Assembly: GCA_017442265.1 (NCBI GenBank)
Contig: JAFSAC010000016.1
Location: 1-64,000 of the forward strand
Source: Clostridia bacterium
Lineage (GTDB): Bacteria; Bacillota; Clostridia; Oscillospirales; Acutalibacteraceae
Reading direction: 5' to 3'
Length of the DNA stretch: 64,000 nt
In this document: in pieces, positions 7,191-15,470 of the stretch
Position numbering within the stretch: position 1 is the first letter of the stretch
How the letters are laid out: each line of letters opens with the position of its first letter
Notes under the pieces: model-generated
Seen by the model: only the letters and a program-made list of their open reading frames with translations
Databases searched by the model: none
Told to the model about the DNA's origin: nothing
Translations under genes and position numbers: made by a program

Positions 7191-7861
7191 ACTTCTTCCT
7201 TTCTTGTGACCACAACGTTTTGAGCTTTGACAATGCTGTTTGCCGGATATACACCCCGAAGGGATGTTAACGGATAAATGGTGGTGCCTTTGCCGATGAC
7301 CGTGCCGGGATTGATGACACAGCCGCATCCGGCATCGGCGCCGTCGGCGAGGATACCGCCGATCTTGCGAAGACCGGTGACAAAATCTTCATCCCCGTGA
7401 ATGACCACCGGCTTGCCGTCGGATTTCAGGTTGGAACAAATGGTGCCTGCACCCATGTGCGCTTTGTTGCCGAGCACCGAATCGCCGACGTAGTTGTAAT
7501 GCGGCACCTGTACCCGGTCGAGGAGAATACAGTTTTTAAACTCGCTGGAGTTTCCCATCACACAATTCGAACCGGTGATGACGTTGCCACGGATATACGC
7601 ACCCGGGCGAATTTCGGTGCCGTGACCGATGATCGCCGGCGCTTCAATGGTGACGAAGTTCGCAATTTTTACGTCCTTGCCGACCCATACGCCGGGCTTC
7701 AGTTCGGTGAATTCCGGAAGTCCTTCTTCGATCAGCTTTAAAATCCAGTCTTTGATTTTCGGGAGCATTTCCCAGGGGTATTCGTTTTGCTCAAACAGTT
7801 CTTTGAGGTAGGGGACCTGACAGTCGTACAGGTCGGCCGTTTTCACCAGCTTATTCAACAC
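7187..7861 (-). CDS. GlmU-like left-handed beta-helix (hexapeptide repeat) protein
   Basis: A 224-residue protein resembling the C-terminal acyltransferase half of GlmU/UDP-sugar pyrophosphorylases, without a nucleotidyltransferase domain. About 60 helical residues come first, then hexapeptide coils (GVWVGKDVKIANFVTIE..., IIGHGTEIRPGAYI) and a segment YVGDSVLGNKAHMGAGT that matches the GlmU pattern. It uses a GTG start at 7861 behind AAAGGGG, inside the end of the upstream gene (11-bp overlap). A role as sugar-phosphate acetyltransferase is plausible from the glmM and nagB neighbours but is inferred. Confidence 0.8.
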   Translation of the reverse strand: MLNKLVKTADLYDCQVPYLKELFEQNEYPWEMLPKIKDWILKLIEEGLPEFTELKPGVWVGKDVKIANFVTIEAPAIIGHGTEIRPGAYIRGNVITGSNCVMGNSSEFKNCILLDRVQVPHYNYVGDSVLGNKAHMGAGTICSNLKSDGKPVVIHGDEDFVTGLRKIGGILADGADAGCGCVINPGTVIGKGTTIYPLTSLRGVYPANSIVKAQNVVVTRKEEV

Positions 7862-9473
7862 AATGACCCCTTTCCTTGATGACGTCCGCGATCATAGCGG
7901 CATATTTCTCACACAGCTCCGGCGTTTCGGCTTCCACCATAACCCGGATGACCGGCTCGGTACCGCTCTGGCGGAGCAGGGTGCGGCCGTTGCCGTTGAT
8001 CAGCTTCTCCGCCTCTTGTTGGGCATCCAGCACCGCCTCGTCGTTCATCACCGCGTCCTTGCTCTTGACCCGGAGATTGACGAGATACTGCGGATACAGC
8101 ATCACCGGTTCGGCGAGTTTTGAGAGGGAGAGTTTGCGGTCGCACATCTCTTCCGCGATCATAATGGCGGTTAAGATGCCGTCGCCGGTGGTGGCGTATT
8201 TCTTCATAATGATATGCCCGGACTGTTCGCCGCCGAGACTGAAATCATTATTCTGCATCGACTCGTATACAAACCGGTCGCCTACCTTCGTTTGGTCGCA
8301 TTCCATACCGGCCTTTTTTAAGCTTGCGAAGAACCCGCTGTTGGACATCACGGTGGCAACCACCGTATTTTTGTTCAGCATCCCGCGGCTTTTCAGCCGG
8401 AGTCCCAGAATATACATCATCGCATCGCCGTCCACCACGTTGCCGTTTTCGTCCACCGCAATACAGCGGTCGGCATCACCGTCAAACGCAAAGCCGACGT
8501 CCAGTTTTTGTTCTTTCACCAGCGCCTGCAGCTTTTCCACGTGGGTGGAGCCGCAGTCCCGGTTGCAGTTCAGTCCGTCCGGCTCGTCACCGATCACCAC
8601 CGTTTGAGCGCCCAGCGCATCGAATACCGCTTTGGCGATCATCCAGGAAGCACCGTTGGCGCAATCAAGGCCAATCCGGAGTTTTTTATAGGAATTGGAA
8701 GCGATCGAAATGAGGTAGCCGACGTACCGGTTGCGCCCGGCAACGTAGTCGATGATACAACCGATCTTTTCCCGTTTTGCAAGCGGTAGGTCTTCTCCGT
8801 CTACCCCGAGCGCCTTCAGGTTGCCGTCGATATACGCTTCGATCAGGGCGGTGGTCTCGTCGTCCAGCTTCTCGCCGTTTCTGTTGATCACCTTGATGCC
8901 GTTGTCGTAAAACGGATTGTGGCTGGCGGTGATCATAATGCCGCAGTCAAACTCATCGGTGCGGGTCACAAAGGATACGCTGGGGGTGGTGGTGACGTGC
9001 AGCATATGGGCGTCTGCACCGGAAGCGGTGATGCCCGCTACGATGGAGTATTCCAGCATATAGCTGGAGCGGCGGGTATCCTTACCGATCACGATGCGGG
9101 GACGGTAGTTTTCATCTTTACAACCCGACAGGGGGGAGGAATAGTACCAGCCGAGGAACCGTCCCACCTTGTATGCCTGCATGGAGGTTAAGTTGCAGTT
9201 GGCTTCTCCGCGGAAGCCGTCGGTACCGAAATATTTATTTTTGATCGGCGCACCGGCGGGGGCGCGGTCGATCACCTTCTCATCATCCAGCAGGAGGTCA
9301 GCAGACACCGAAAACAGCTTGCAGATCTGCATCACCTTGTCGATCTGGGGTTGCGCCTGATCCATTTCCCACTTGGAAACCGATTGACGGGACACCGACA
9401 GATTGTCGGCTAACGCGTCCTGGGACATACCGGCGGCGTTGCGCAGCACGGTAATTTTCTCACCAATGGTCAT
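7851..9473 (-). CDS. glmM: Phosphoglucosamine mutase with N-terminal XRE helix-turn-helix domain
   Basis: A 540-residue fusion. Residues 3-61 are an XRE/HTH_3 domain (GMSQDALADNLSVSRQSVSKWE, the recognition helix around residues 28-36; DLLLDDE closes it). A short linker follows, then from residue 80 a full-length mutase: KYFGTDGFRG, the phosphoserine loop TASHNP with Ser184, metal loop DGDADR, sugar loop GGEQSGH and RQSGTEP near the end. No Met lies between the domains near the GlmM start, so the fusion is encoded, not an overlap. The start at 9473 follows GAGGAGG. Mutase: glucosamine-6-P to glucosamine-1-P for UDP-GlcNAc. The DNA-binding domain suggests autoregulation; that part is inference. 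Confidence 0.88.
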   Translation of the reverse strand: MTIGEKITVLRNAAGMSQDALADNLSVSRQSVSKWEMDQAQPQIDKVMQICKLFSVSADLLLDDEKVIDRAPAGAPIKNKYFGTDGFRGEANCNLTSMQAYKVGRFLGWYYSSPLSGCKDENYRPRIVIGKDTRRSSYMLEYSIVAGITASGADAHMLHVTTTPSVSFVTRTDEFDCGIMITASHNPFYDNGIKVINRNGEKLDDETTALIEAYIDGNLKALGVDGEDLPLAKREKIGCIIDYVAGRNRYVGYLISIASNSYKKLRIGLDCANGASWMIAKAVFDALGAQTVVIGDEPDGLNCNRDCGSTHVEKLQALVKEQKLDVGFAFDGDADRCIAVDENGNVVDGDAMMYILGLRLKSRGMLNKNTVVATVMSNSGFFASLKKAGMECDQTKVGDRFVYESMQNNDFSLGGEQSGHIIMKKYATTGDGILTAIMIAEEMCDRKLSLSKLAEPVMLYPQYLVNLRVKSKDAVMNDEAVLDAQQEAEKLINGNGRTLLRQSGTEPVIRVMVEAETPELCEKYAAMIADVIKERGHCVE

Positions 9474-9508
9474 ACGATGCCTCCTCATATTTACGATAAG
9501 TGGTTATG

Positions 9509-9524
9509 CGGCAAATCTCTGCCG
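9509..9524. promoter_or_regulatory. Inverted repeat at the glmM transcript start (candidate operator)
   Basis: CGGCA, six bases, TGCCG, lying just downstream of the predicted -10 box. Its place at the start site would suit repression. Function is inferred. Confidence 0.35.
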
Positions 9525-9532
9525 TCGCCCAC

Positions 9533-9561
9533 ATTATACACCCGTATATATGAATATGCAA
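9533..9561 (-). promoter_or_regulatory. Predicted promoter of the XRE-glmM operon
   Basis: TTGCAT (9556-9561), 17-bp spacer, perfect TATAAT (9533-9538) on the minus strand. Confidence 0.78.
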
Positions 9562-9579
9562 GAGGAAAATATTTTTTTA

Positions 9580-9594
9580 GCAACCCAAGGTTGC
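9580..9594. promoter_or_regulatory. Perfect palindrome upstream of the glmM promoter (candidate operator)
   Basis: GCAACC, CAA, GGTTGC: a 6-bp-arm palindrome 18 bp upstream of the -35 box. It has no terminator-like T-run, and its form is typical of XRE-type operators. Binding is inferred. Confidence 0.4.
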
Positions 9595-9724
9595 CTATTT
9601 TCGAAAGATTTTCCGCTTTTCAATAAAAATAAACCTTGTGTTTTGTGAAAATTGCAAACTTTTGTTGACAAGTAAAAGGTCTTTAACAGTATGTGTTCAA
9701 AAAAGGAAAAATATAACTTCTCAG

Positions 9725-9764
9725 GGAAAAATAAACCCCCGGTTCTTTTTCAGAACCGGGGGTA
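9725..9764 (-). terminator. Terminator of degV-apt
   Basis: CCCCCGGTTCT stem with complement (9736-9762); on the minus strand it is followed by TTTATTTTT. It sits 5 bp past the apt stop. Confidence 0.85.
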
Positions 9765-9769
9765 GAATG

Positions 9770-10303
9770 TTATTTGCCTTCGTATTCGATAACCGAAGAA
9801 AGATCGTATTTTTGAAGCAGGTCGCGGCCGTTTAGTCCCTTTAATTCCATTAAAAAGACCATTTTGACCACCTCGCCGCCAAGCATTTCGATCAGTTCGG
9901 CGGCGGCTTTTATGGTGCCGCCGGTAGCGATCAGATCGTCGATCAGCACCACCCGCTGTCCGGGTTTTATCGCATCCTTATGAATTTCAATGGTGGCGGT
10001 GCCGTATTCCAGCTCGTATTCCTTCTGAACCGTTTCACAGGGAAGCTTTCCCTTTTTCCGGATGAGCACAAACGGCTTGTGCAGGTTATAAGCAAGCGGC
10101 ATCCCGAAAATAAATCCGCGGGACTCGGTACCGGCGATGACGTCAAAATCAAGATCGGAAATCCGTTTTTGCATCTCATCGATCGCGAGTTTTAACCCGT
10201 CGGCATCCTGCAACACCGAGGTGACGTCCCGGAAGATGATGCCCGGTTCGGGAAAGTCCGGAATACTGCGAACGTATTCTTCCATCTTTTTCATAGCTTG
10301 CAC
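9770..10303 (-). CDS. apt: Adenine phosphoribosyltransferase
   Basis: Salvages adenine to AMP with PRPP. The 177-residue protein has the family opening RSIPDFPEPGIIFRDVT, the GTESRGFIFG segment, and the PRPP loop VVLIDDLIATGGT. The start is a GTG at 10303, placed 5 bases after GAAAGG; an earlier GTG (10309) overlaps that site and an ATG (10294) is farther away, so the exact start is uncertain. It lies 11 bp downstream of degV and is probably co-transcribed with it. Confidence 0.94.
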   Translation of the reverse strand: MQAMKKMEEYVRSIPDFPEPGIIFRDVTSVLQDADGLKLAIDEMQKRISDLDFDVIAGTESRGFIFGMPLAYNLHKPFVLIRKKGKLPCETVQKEYELEYGTATIEIHKDAIKPGQRVVLIDDLIATGGTIKAAAELIEMLGGEVVKMVFLMELKGLNGRDLLQKYDLSSVIEYEGK

Positions 10304-10314
10304 CGACACCTTTC

Positions 10315-11172
10315 TTACGGTTTGGTGATGAACAGTACGCCAAGCGTGTTCGGTCCGCAGTGGGAGGAAATGGTACAGCCGGCGCGGGTAATGAGGATCT
10401 CCTCAAAATCGCCGTATTCCTTCACCAACGAGTGCACCAGTTCGATCCGCTCCTCCGAAATACCTGAATGGGTGATAAAGATGCGGCGGGTGTCGATATC
10501 GGTGCGGTCTTTCAGCTGATCGGCCACGTACTGTTCCAGCGCTTTTTCCAGCGAACCGCGGTATTTCTTGTCAACCCCCATGGAGCCGTCGGTGTTGTCC
10601 ACCTTAATGGAGGGCTTCAGCCGGAGCATATTTGCCCCCAGCATCGCCAGCGCCGAGCAACGGCCGCCCTTGTGCAGGAACTCCAGCGTGTCGATCACAA
10701 AGCTGGCGCTCACCCGCCCGGCGATCTCATTCAGTTCTTCGGCGATCTCAGCGGCGCTCATCCCTTTTTCGATGCGGTCGGCCGCCTCCAGCACCAGAAG
10801 ACCGGAGCCGGTGGAAAGGTTACGGCTGTCGATCGCGTATAATCCCGGCAGTTCGGTGGAGGCGATGCGGCAGTTGTTGTGAGAGGAGGAGAGGGCGGAG
10901 CCGAGACTGATATAGATAACCTCGTTCCCCTCGTCAATAAACGGTTTACAGAAATCGATATATTCTGAGGTGTTCACCGCCGCCGTTTTGGGCAGGATCC
11001 CCTTTTCGTGGTAGGTGGCATAAATGTCGTCGGGGGTAATATCCACCCCGTCGGAATAGTTCTGTTCACCGACCAAGACGTGCAGAGGATAGATATGCAC
11101 GTTATATTTTTCAATCAGTTCGGGACTCAGGTCACAGGTGCTATCTGCACAAAGAATGACTTTCTTAGACAA
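10315..11172 (-). CDS. DegV family fatty-acid-binding protein
   Basis: A 285-residue DegV/FakB-type protein that binds a fatty acid between two domains. FakB-like members present it to a FakA kinase. The opening CADSTCDLSPELIEKYNVHIYPLHV, the PKTAAVNTSEY segment, and ISLGSALSSSH (fatty-acid head-group region) fit the family. Translation starts at a TTG (11172) seven bases after AAGGAAG. No fakA is in view. It is the first gene of degV-apt, divergent from the rluA operon. Confidence 0.88.
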   Translation of the reverse strand: MSKKVILCADSTCDLSPELIEKYNVHIYPLHVLVGEQNYSDGVDITPDDIYATYHEKGILPKTAAVNTSEYIDFCKPFIDEGNEVIYISLGSALSSSHNNCRIASTELPGLYAIDSRNLSTGSGLLVLEAADRIEKGMSAAEIAEELNEIAGRVSASFVIDTLEFLHKGGRCSALAMLGANMLRLKPSIKVDNTDGSMGVDKKYRGSLEKALEQYVADQLKDRTDIDTRRIFITHSGISEERIELVHSLVKEYGDFEEILITRAGCTISSHCGPNTLGVLFITKP

Positions 11173-11222
11173 ACGACATCTTCCTTTCGGTAATAGAGGA
11201 CGGAAAAAACCGCCTTTTCATA

Positions 11223-11251
11223 ACTGTATCATAAATCCGTTTCAAATGCAA
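11223..11251 (-). promoter_or_regulatory. Predicted promoter of degV-apt
   Basis: TTGCAT (11246-11251), 17-bp spacer, TACAGT (11223-11228) on the minus strand. Confidence 0.6.
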
Positions 11252-11280
11252 GTTCAAACGACACATTCCGACTTGCATTT
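11244..11280. repeat. 10-bp inverted repeat holding both divergent -35 boxes
   Basis: AAATGCAAGT (11244-11253) and ACTTGCATTT (11271-11280) are perfect complements 17 bp apart. Each arm contains the TTGCAT -35 box of one of the two divergent promoters (degV and rluA). Confidence 0.7.
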
Positions 11281-11301
11281 ATTGTGGAAATCCTATATAA
11301 T
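11273..11301 (+). promoter_or_regulatory. Predicted promoter of the rluA-HAD-gpsA-gluQ operon
   Basis: TTGCAT (11273-11278), 17-bp spacer, TATAAT (11296-11301). Confidence 0.8.
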
Positions 11302-11345
11302 AAGGATAATTATTTTTAGGAAATCTTTTCCACTGGAGAATGAGG

Positions 11346-12248
11346 ATGGGTTCGCTTACATTTGTGGTGCCTCCGGCGTTTGACGGACAGACGGTACAAA
11401 GCTTTTTGCGTATGGGGTGCGGTCTTTCCTGGCGTATGGTGGTGAAACTGAAACGGGTTTGTGACGGCATCACGGTGGACGGTGAACACAAACGCACCAT
11501 TGACCGGGTGTCGGTCGGACAGACGGTCACGGTCAATATGCCCGAAGATGCGGTGAAGATCGAAGCGGCGTCGATTCCTTTGCAGGTAGCGTTTGAGGAT
11601 GAGCAGCTGCTGGTGGTGGACAAGCCGCCGTTTTTAGCGGTGCATCCGTCCGCCGGAAAGCCGGAGCCGACGCTGGCAAATGCGGTGGTCGGATATTTTG
11701 CCGAGCGGGGGGAGAACCTTTCCTTCCGTCCGATCAGTCGGCTGGACCGTAATACAAGCGGTCTGCTGCCGATCGCCAAAAACCCGCATATCGCCTTTGC
11801 TATGGCGCACAGCATTGAAAAAACCTATCTCGCAATCGTGTGCGGAGAGCTGACCGGGGAAGGGCTGATTGATCAGCCGATCCGGGTGAAAGAGGGCTCT
11901 CTCATCACCCGGGAGGTGGGAGAGGGCGGCAAGGAAAGTAAGACCTTGTGGCGCTCGCTGGGTACGGACGGTGAGGTATCCCTCATTTTAGTGAAACTGC
12001 TTACCGGGCGCACCCACCAGATCCGGGTGCATCTCTCCCATTTAGGGTATCCGCTGGTGGGGGACACCATGTACGGCACCGATACCGCCCTGCCCCGGCA
12101 CGCGCTTCATTGTACCCGCCTTTGTTTTTCTCACCCGGTGACCGGGGAGAAAACCGGTTTACACAGTCCGTTGCCGCCGGATATGGCGGAGTTTTTAGAG
12201 ACCCATAACATCAGGAGGATTATCGATGATCAAAGCTTGTGTATTTGA
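11346..12248 (+). CDS. RluA family pseudouridine synthase
   Basis: Isomerises uridine to pseudouridine in rRNA or tRNA. The 300-residue protein has an N-terminal S4-like region (about 1-80), then LLVVDKPPFLAVHPS, the catalytic motif SRLDRNTSGL with the nucleophile Asp of RLD, and LLTGRTHQIRVHLSHLGYPLVGDTMYG. The target (RluD-like or other) cannot be told. The start at 11346 is 7 bases after GGAG; the ATG at 11340 is too close. It overlaps the next gene by 23 bp. Confidence 0.92.
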   Translation: MGSLTFVVPPAFDGQTVQSFLRMGCGLSWRMVVKLKRVCDGITVDGEHKRTIDRVSVGQTVTVNMPEDAVKIEAASIPLQVAFEDEQLLVVDKPPFLAVHPSAGKPEPTLANAVVGYFAERGENLSFRPISRLDRNTSGLLPIAKNPHIAFAMAHSIEKTYLAIVCGELTGEGLIDQPIRVKEGSLITREVGEGGKESKTLWRSLGTDGEVSLILVKLLTGRTHQIRVHLSHLGYPLVGDTMYGTDTALPRHALHCTRLCFSHPVTGEKTGLHSPLPPDMAEFLETHNIRRIIDDQSLCI

Positions 12249-12885
12249 TATGGACGGCACCGTGTCCAACACCATTAACAGTATTACCTATTTTGCCAAT
12301 AATGCCCTTGAAAAAAACGGGCTTTCCGGCTTCACCCCCGATGACTACAAGCTTATGGTCGGGGACGGCGCTAAAACACTTGTCCGCCGGATGCTGGATA
12401 AAAACGGCTGTGCCGATGAAGCGGTTTTTGAGCGGGTGCTCAAAGAATATAACGAAAGCTACGATGCGGATTTTCTGTATCTGACCCACCCGTACGACGG
12501 CATTTTACCGCTTTTAGATGCGTTGCGGGAGCGGGGGATCCCCACCGCCGTTTTCTCCAACAAACCGCACCCCACCACCCTGAAGGTGGCGGATGCGCTG
12601 TTTGGTGACCGGTTTACTATTGTACTCGGTCAGCGGGAGGGCTGCCCGGTGAAGCCCGATCCGACCGGGCTGAAAGAGATCTTAAAACAACTGGACGTTT
12701 CCCCGGAGGAATGCTTGTACGTCGGGGACACCGCTACCGATATGAAGACCGGCAAATCCGCCGGCGCTTACACCGTCGGGGTGCTATGGGGCTTCCGCTC
12801 GGAACAGGAACTGCGGGAAAATCACGCGGACGTCATCATCAGCCGCCCGGAGGAAATTTTAGAGATTATTGACAAACAAGCGTAA
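12226..12885 (+). CDS. HAD-family hydrolase, phosphoglycolate-phosphatase-like
   Basis: A 219-residue HAD phosphatase. Motif I is FDMDGTVSNT with both catalytic Asp residues, motif II FSNKPH, motif III lysine in VKPDP, and motif IV YVGDTATDMKTG. The helical cap between residues 15 and 85 is of the Gph/PGMB type, so phosphoglycolate is a good guess but not proven. It starts inside the end of the rluA gene behind AGGAGG and is followed after 14 bp by gpsA. Confidence 0.85.
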   Translation: MIKACVFDMDGTVSNTINSITYFANNALEKNGLSGFTPDDYKLMVGDGAKTLVRRMLDKNGCADEAVFERVLKEYNESYDADFLYLTHPYDGILPLLDALRERGIPTAVFSNKPHPTTLKVADALFGDRFTIVLGQREGCPVKPDPTGLKEILKQLDVSPEECLYVGDTATDMKTGKSAGAYTVGVLWGFRSEQELRENHADVIISRPEEILEIIDKQA

Positions 12886-12899
12886 AACGGAGGATGAGT

Positions 12900-13853
12900 A
12901 TGCAGATCGGCATTATCGGATGCGGTCGTTGGGGATCGCTCATTGCCTGGTATCTCCACTCGCTGGGTCACCCGGTGACCCTGTACGGTCGCCCCGGCTC
13001 GAAAAGTTTGGAGCAGTTAAAAAGTACCCGGAATAACGGCCTGCTCACCCTGCCGGAAGAGGTGGTTCTGACCGATTCGCTCCAGGCGGTGACGGCGGCG
13101 GATACCCTCATTTTATCCATTCCTTCCCAACAGCTTCGTGCCCTGCTCGACACCCTGCGCCCGCTGGAGCTTCGCAATCGGGCGGTCGTTTTGTGTATGA
13201 AAGGGCTGGAGGCGGAAACCGGCCGTCGGTTGTCCGAGATCGCCAAAGAGGGGCTACCCCCCTCCAACACGGTGGCGGTATGGCTCGGTCCGGGACACGT
13301 GCAGGATTTTTATGCCGGCATCCCGAACTGTATGGTGATCGACAGCGACGACGAGCAAACGAAGGAACGGCTGATCACCGCTTTTTCCGGCCCGCTTATT
13401 CGTTTTTATTACGGAAACGATCTCATTGGAAACGAGATCGGTGCGGCGGCGAAGAACGTATTTGGCATTGCCGCCGGCATTTTGGACGGACTGAAATTAT
13501 CCAGCTTGAAAGGGGCGTTGATGTCCCGGGGTACCCGGGAGATCGCTCGGCTGATCGAGGCCATGGGCGGCAACAGTCAATCTGCCTACGGCCTGTGTCA
13601 CCTCGGAGACTATGAGGCGACCCTTTTTTCGCCGCACAGTCATAACCGCCGGTACGGTGAGTCGCTGGTGACCGGGAAACCGTTTGAAAAACTGGCGGAA
13701 GGACACGCCACCGCCCGCGCACTGCATAATCTCGCCGCCCGCTATGAGGTGGAGCTTCCGGTTTGTGAAGCGGTGTATCGGGTGCTGTATCAGGGCGCCG
13801 ATGCCGGTCGGGCGGTCAGCGGTCTTTTCGACCGTGCGTTAAAAGAGGAATGA
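12900..13853 (+). CDS. gpsA: Glycerol-3-phosphate dehydrogenase [NAD(P)+]
   Basis: Reduces dihydroxyacetone phosphate to sn-glycerol-3-phosphate for phospholipid synthesis. The 317-residue protein begins with the Rossmann motif GIIGCGRWGS; the central GNEIGAAAKNVFGIAAGILDG carries the active-site lysine, and KGALMSRGTREIARL follows. The ATG at 12900 is preferred because GGAGG is six bases upstream; the ATG at 12894 touches that site. Its end overlaps a possible start of gluQ. Confidence 0.92.
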   Translation: MQIGIIGCGRWGSLIAWYLHSLGHPVTLYGRPGSKSLEQLKSTRNNGLLTLPEEVVLTDSLQAVTAADTLILSIPSQQLRALLDTLRPLELRNRAVVLCMKGLEAETGRRLSEIAKEGLPPSNTVAVWLGPGHVQDFYAGIPNCMVIDSDDEQTKERLITAFSGPLIRFYYGNDLIGNEIGAAAKNVFGIAAGILDGLKLSSLKGALMSRGTREIARLIEAMGGNSQSAYGLCHLGDYEATLFSPHSHNRRYGESLVTGKPFEKLAEGHATARALHNLAARYEVELPVCEAVYRVLYQGADAGRAVSGLFDRALKEE

Positions 13854-13858
13854 TCGGG

Positions 13859-14812
13859 ATGAAAGAGCTTCAACCGACGGCAAAAACGCCGATCGTGGGG
13901 CGGTTTGCCCCCTCTCCGTCCGGTGGATTGCATCTCGGGAATATTCTGTGCGCCATGCTCGCTTTTTTGTCGGCACGCAGTCGCGGTGGGAAAATACTCC
14001 TTCGGGTGGAGGACTTGGATACCGCCCGCTGTGCGGATACTTCCCGTATTCAGCAGATGCTGGACGATCTTTCCTGGTTCGGGTTTGAATGGGACGGCGG
14101 GGAACACCCCAATACCTTTCAAAGCCGCCGGGGCGAGATTTATGACCGCTATTTTGAACAACTGAAGGCGCAGGGGCTTCTTTACCCCTGCTACTGCACC
14201 CGCGCCGCCCTGCACGCGGCTTCTGCGCCGCACGGCGCTTTGCCGGTGTATAACGGCCATTGCCGGCAGATGAAGGAGCGGGGCGAACTTCCGCCTCCCG
14301 GACGGGCGCCGGCCTACCGCTTGACGGTGCCGGATGAGATTATCACGGTGGAGGATCACCTGCAAGGCACCTATCGGCAACACCTCGCCAAAGAATGTGG
14401 GGATTTTATCCTCCGTCGGGCGGACGGGTTGACGGCGTATCAGTTGGCGGTGGTGGTGGACGACGGTCTGTCCGGGGTGACCGAGGTGGTACGCGGACGG
14501 GATCTGCTCACTTCCACCCCCAGACAGGTGTATTTATGCCGGCTGTTGGGGTTTTCTCCGCCGGAATACTATCATATTCCGCTTCTTCTCCGGGAGGACG
14601 GCACCCGGCTGGCCAAAAGGGACGGCGCGATCGACGTGGCCACCTTACGCACCCGGTTTTCCTCCCCTGAACCGCTCATTGGGTTGTTAGCGTTTCACGT
14701 AGGGTTGCTGTCAAAGCCCGAACCGATTTCCCTTTTAGAGCTGTTACCGCTGTTCGATTGGAAAAAGGTGCCGAAAACCGATATTTTATTGCAAAAAAGT
14801 GGTATACTATAA
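13859..14812 (+). CDS. gluQ: Glutamyl-Q tRNA(Asp) synthetase
   Basis: A shortened glutamyl-tRNA-synthetase paralogue (317 residues) without an anticodon-binding domain. Such enzymes attach glutamate to queuosine in tRNA-Asp. The class I HIGH-like motif is GRFAPSPSGGLHLGN. The structural zinc site of GluQRS is intact: YPCYCTRA followed by YNGHCR (Cys, Cys, Tyr, Cys). The KMSKS-like loop reads TRLAKRDG. The ATG at 13859 is 9 bases after AGAGGA; the ATG at 13850 overlaps the gpsA stop. Last gene of the rluA operon. Confidence 0.88.
   Translation: MKELQPTAKTPIVGRFAPSPSGGLHLGNILCAMLAFLSARSRGGKILLRVEDLDTARCADTSRIQQMLDDLSWFGFEWDGGEHPNTFQSRRGEIYDRYFEQLKAQGLLYPCYCTRAALHAASAPHGALPVYNGHCRQMKERGELPPPGRAPAYRLTVPDEIITVEDHLQGTYRQHLAKECGDFILRRADGLTAYQLAVVVDDGLSGVTEVVRGRDLLTSTPRQVYLCRLLGFSPPEYYHIPLLLREDGTRLAKRDGAIDVATLRTRFSSPEPLIGLLAFHVGLLSKPEPISLLELLPLFDWKKVPKTDILLQKSGIL
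14800..14808 (+). promoter_or_regulatory. Extended -10 promoter element for rubrerythrin
   Basis: The extended -10 TGGTATACT lies inside the last codons of gluQ, 36 bases before the rubrerythrin ATG. No convincing -35 box. Confidence 0.45.
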
Positions 14813-14843
14813 ACCACTGAAATAAAAGAAAGGGAGTTTTTTT

Positions 14844-15383
14844 ATGGAACTGAAAGGAAGCAAGACCGAAGCCAACCTCGCCGCCGCATTTGCCGGCGAA
14901 TCCCAGGCGCGTAACAAGTACACCTACTACGCGTCTAAAGCCAAAAAGGACGGCTACGTCCAGATTGCGGCGCTGTTTGAGGAAACCGCCGCCAACGAAA
15001 AGGAGCACGCGAAGATCTGGTTTAAGCTGCTGCACGGCGGAGAGATCGCGGGCACGCTGGAAAACCTCGCGGATGCCGCCGCCGGCGAGCATTACGAGTG
15101 GACCGATATGTACGACACCTTCGCCAAGGAAGCCAGAGAAGAGGGCTTCACCGATATCGCCCGCCTGTTTGAGCAGGTAGCGGCGATCGAGAAGGAACAC
15201 GAGGAGCGGTATTTGAAACTGCTCGCCAACGTCAAAGAAGGGCTTGTGTTCTCTCGGGACGGGGACGTCATCTGGAAGTGCTCCAACTGCGGACATATCA
15301 TTATCGGCAAAAAAGCGCCGCAGATGTGCCCGGTGTGTAAGCACCCGCAGGCGTATTTTGAGATCAAAGCGGAAAACTATTAA
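14844..15383 (+). CDS. Rubrerythrin
   Basis: A 179-residue diiron/rubredoxin protein that reduces hydrogen peroxide, protecting an anaerobe from oxygen. The N-terminal four-helix domain has the Glu ligands in [12 protein letters not shown] and [14 protein letters not shown], and a second pair in [14 protein letters not shown]. The C-terminal rubredoxin-like domain has CSNCGH and [12 protein letters not shown]. The start follows AAAGGGAG. It has its own extended -10 promoter and a strong terminator, so it is probably monocistronic. Confidence 0.95.
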   Translation: MELKGSKTEANLAAAFAGESQARNKYTYYASKAKKDGYVQIAALFEETAANEKEHAKIWFKLLHGGEIAGTLENLADAAAGEHYEWTDMYDTFAKEAREEGFTDIARLFEQVAAIEKEHEERYLKLLANVKEGLVFSRDGDVIWKCSNCGHIIIGKKAPQMCPVCKHPQAYFEIKAENY

Positions 15384-15390
15384 GGGCATT

Positions 15391-15431
15391 AAAAAAACTG
15401 CAAGCAAATTTTTGCTTGCAGTTTTTCTTTT
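15391..15431 (+). terminator. Terminator of rubrerythrin
   Basis: AAACTGCAAGCAAA stem and complement followed by TTTTTCTTTT; the A-run allows use from the other side as well. Confidence 0.88.
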
Positions 15432-15470
15432 GGCTTTCCGGCTGTGCCGTGTCAGCCGGGAAAACCGGGA

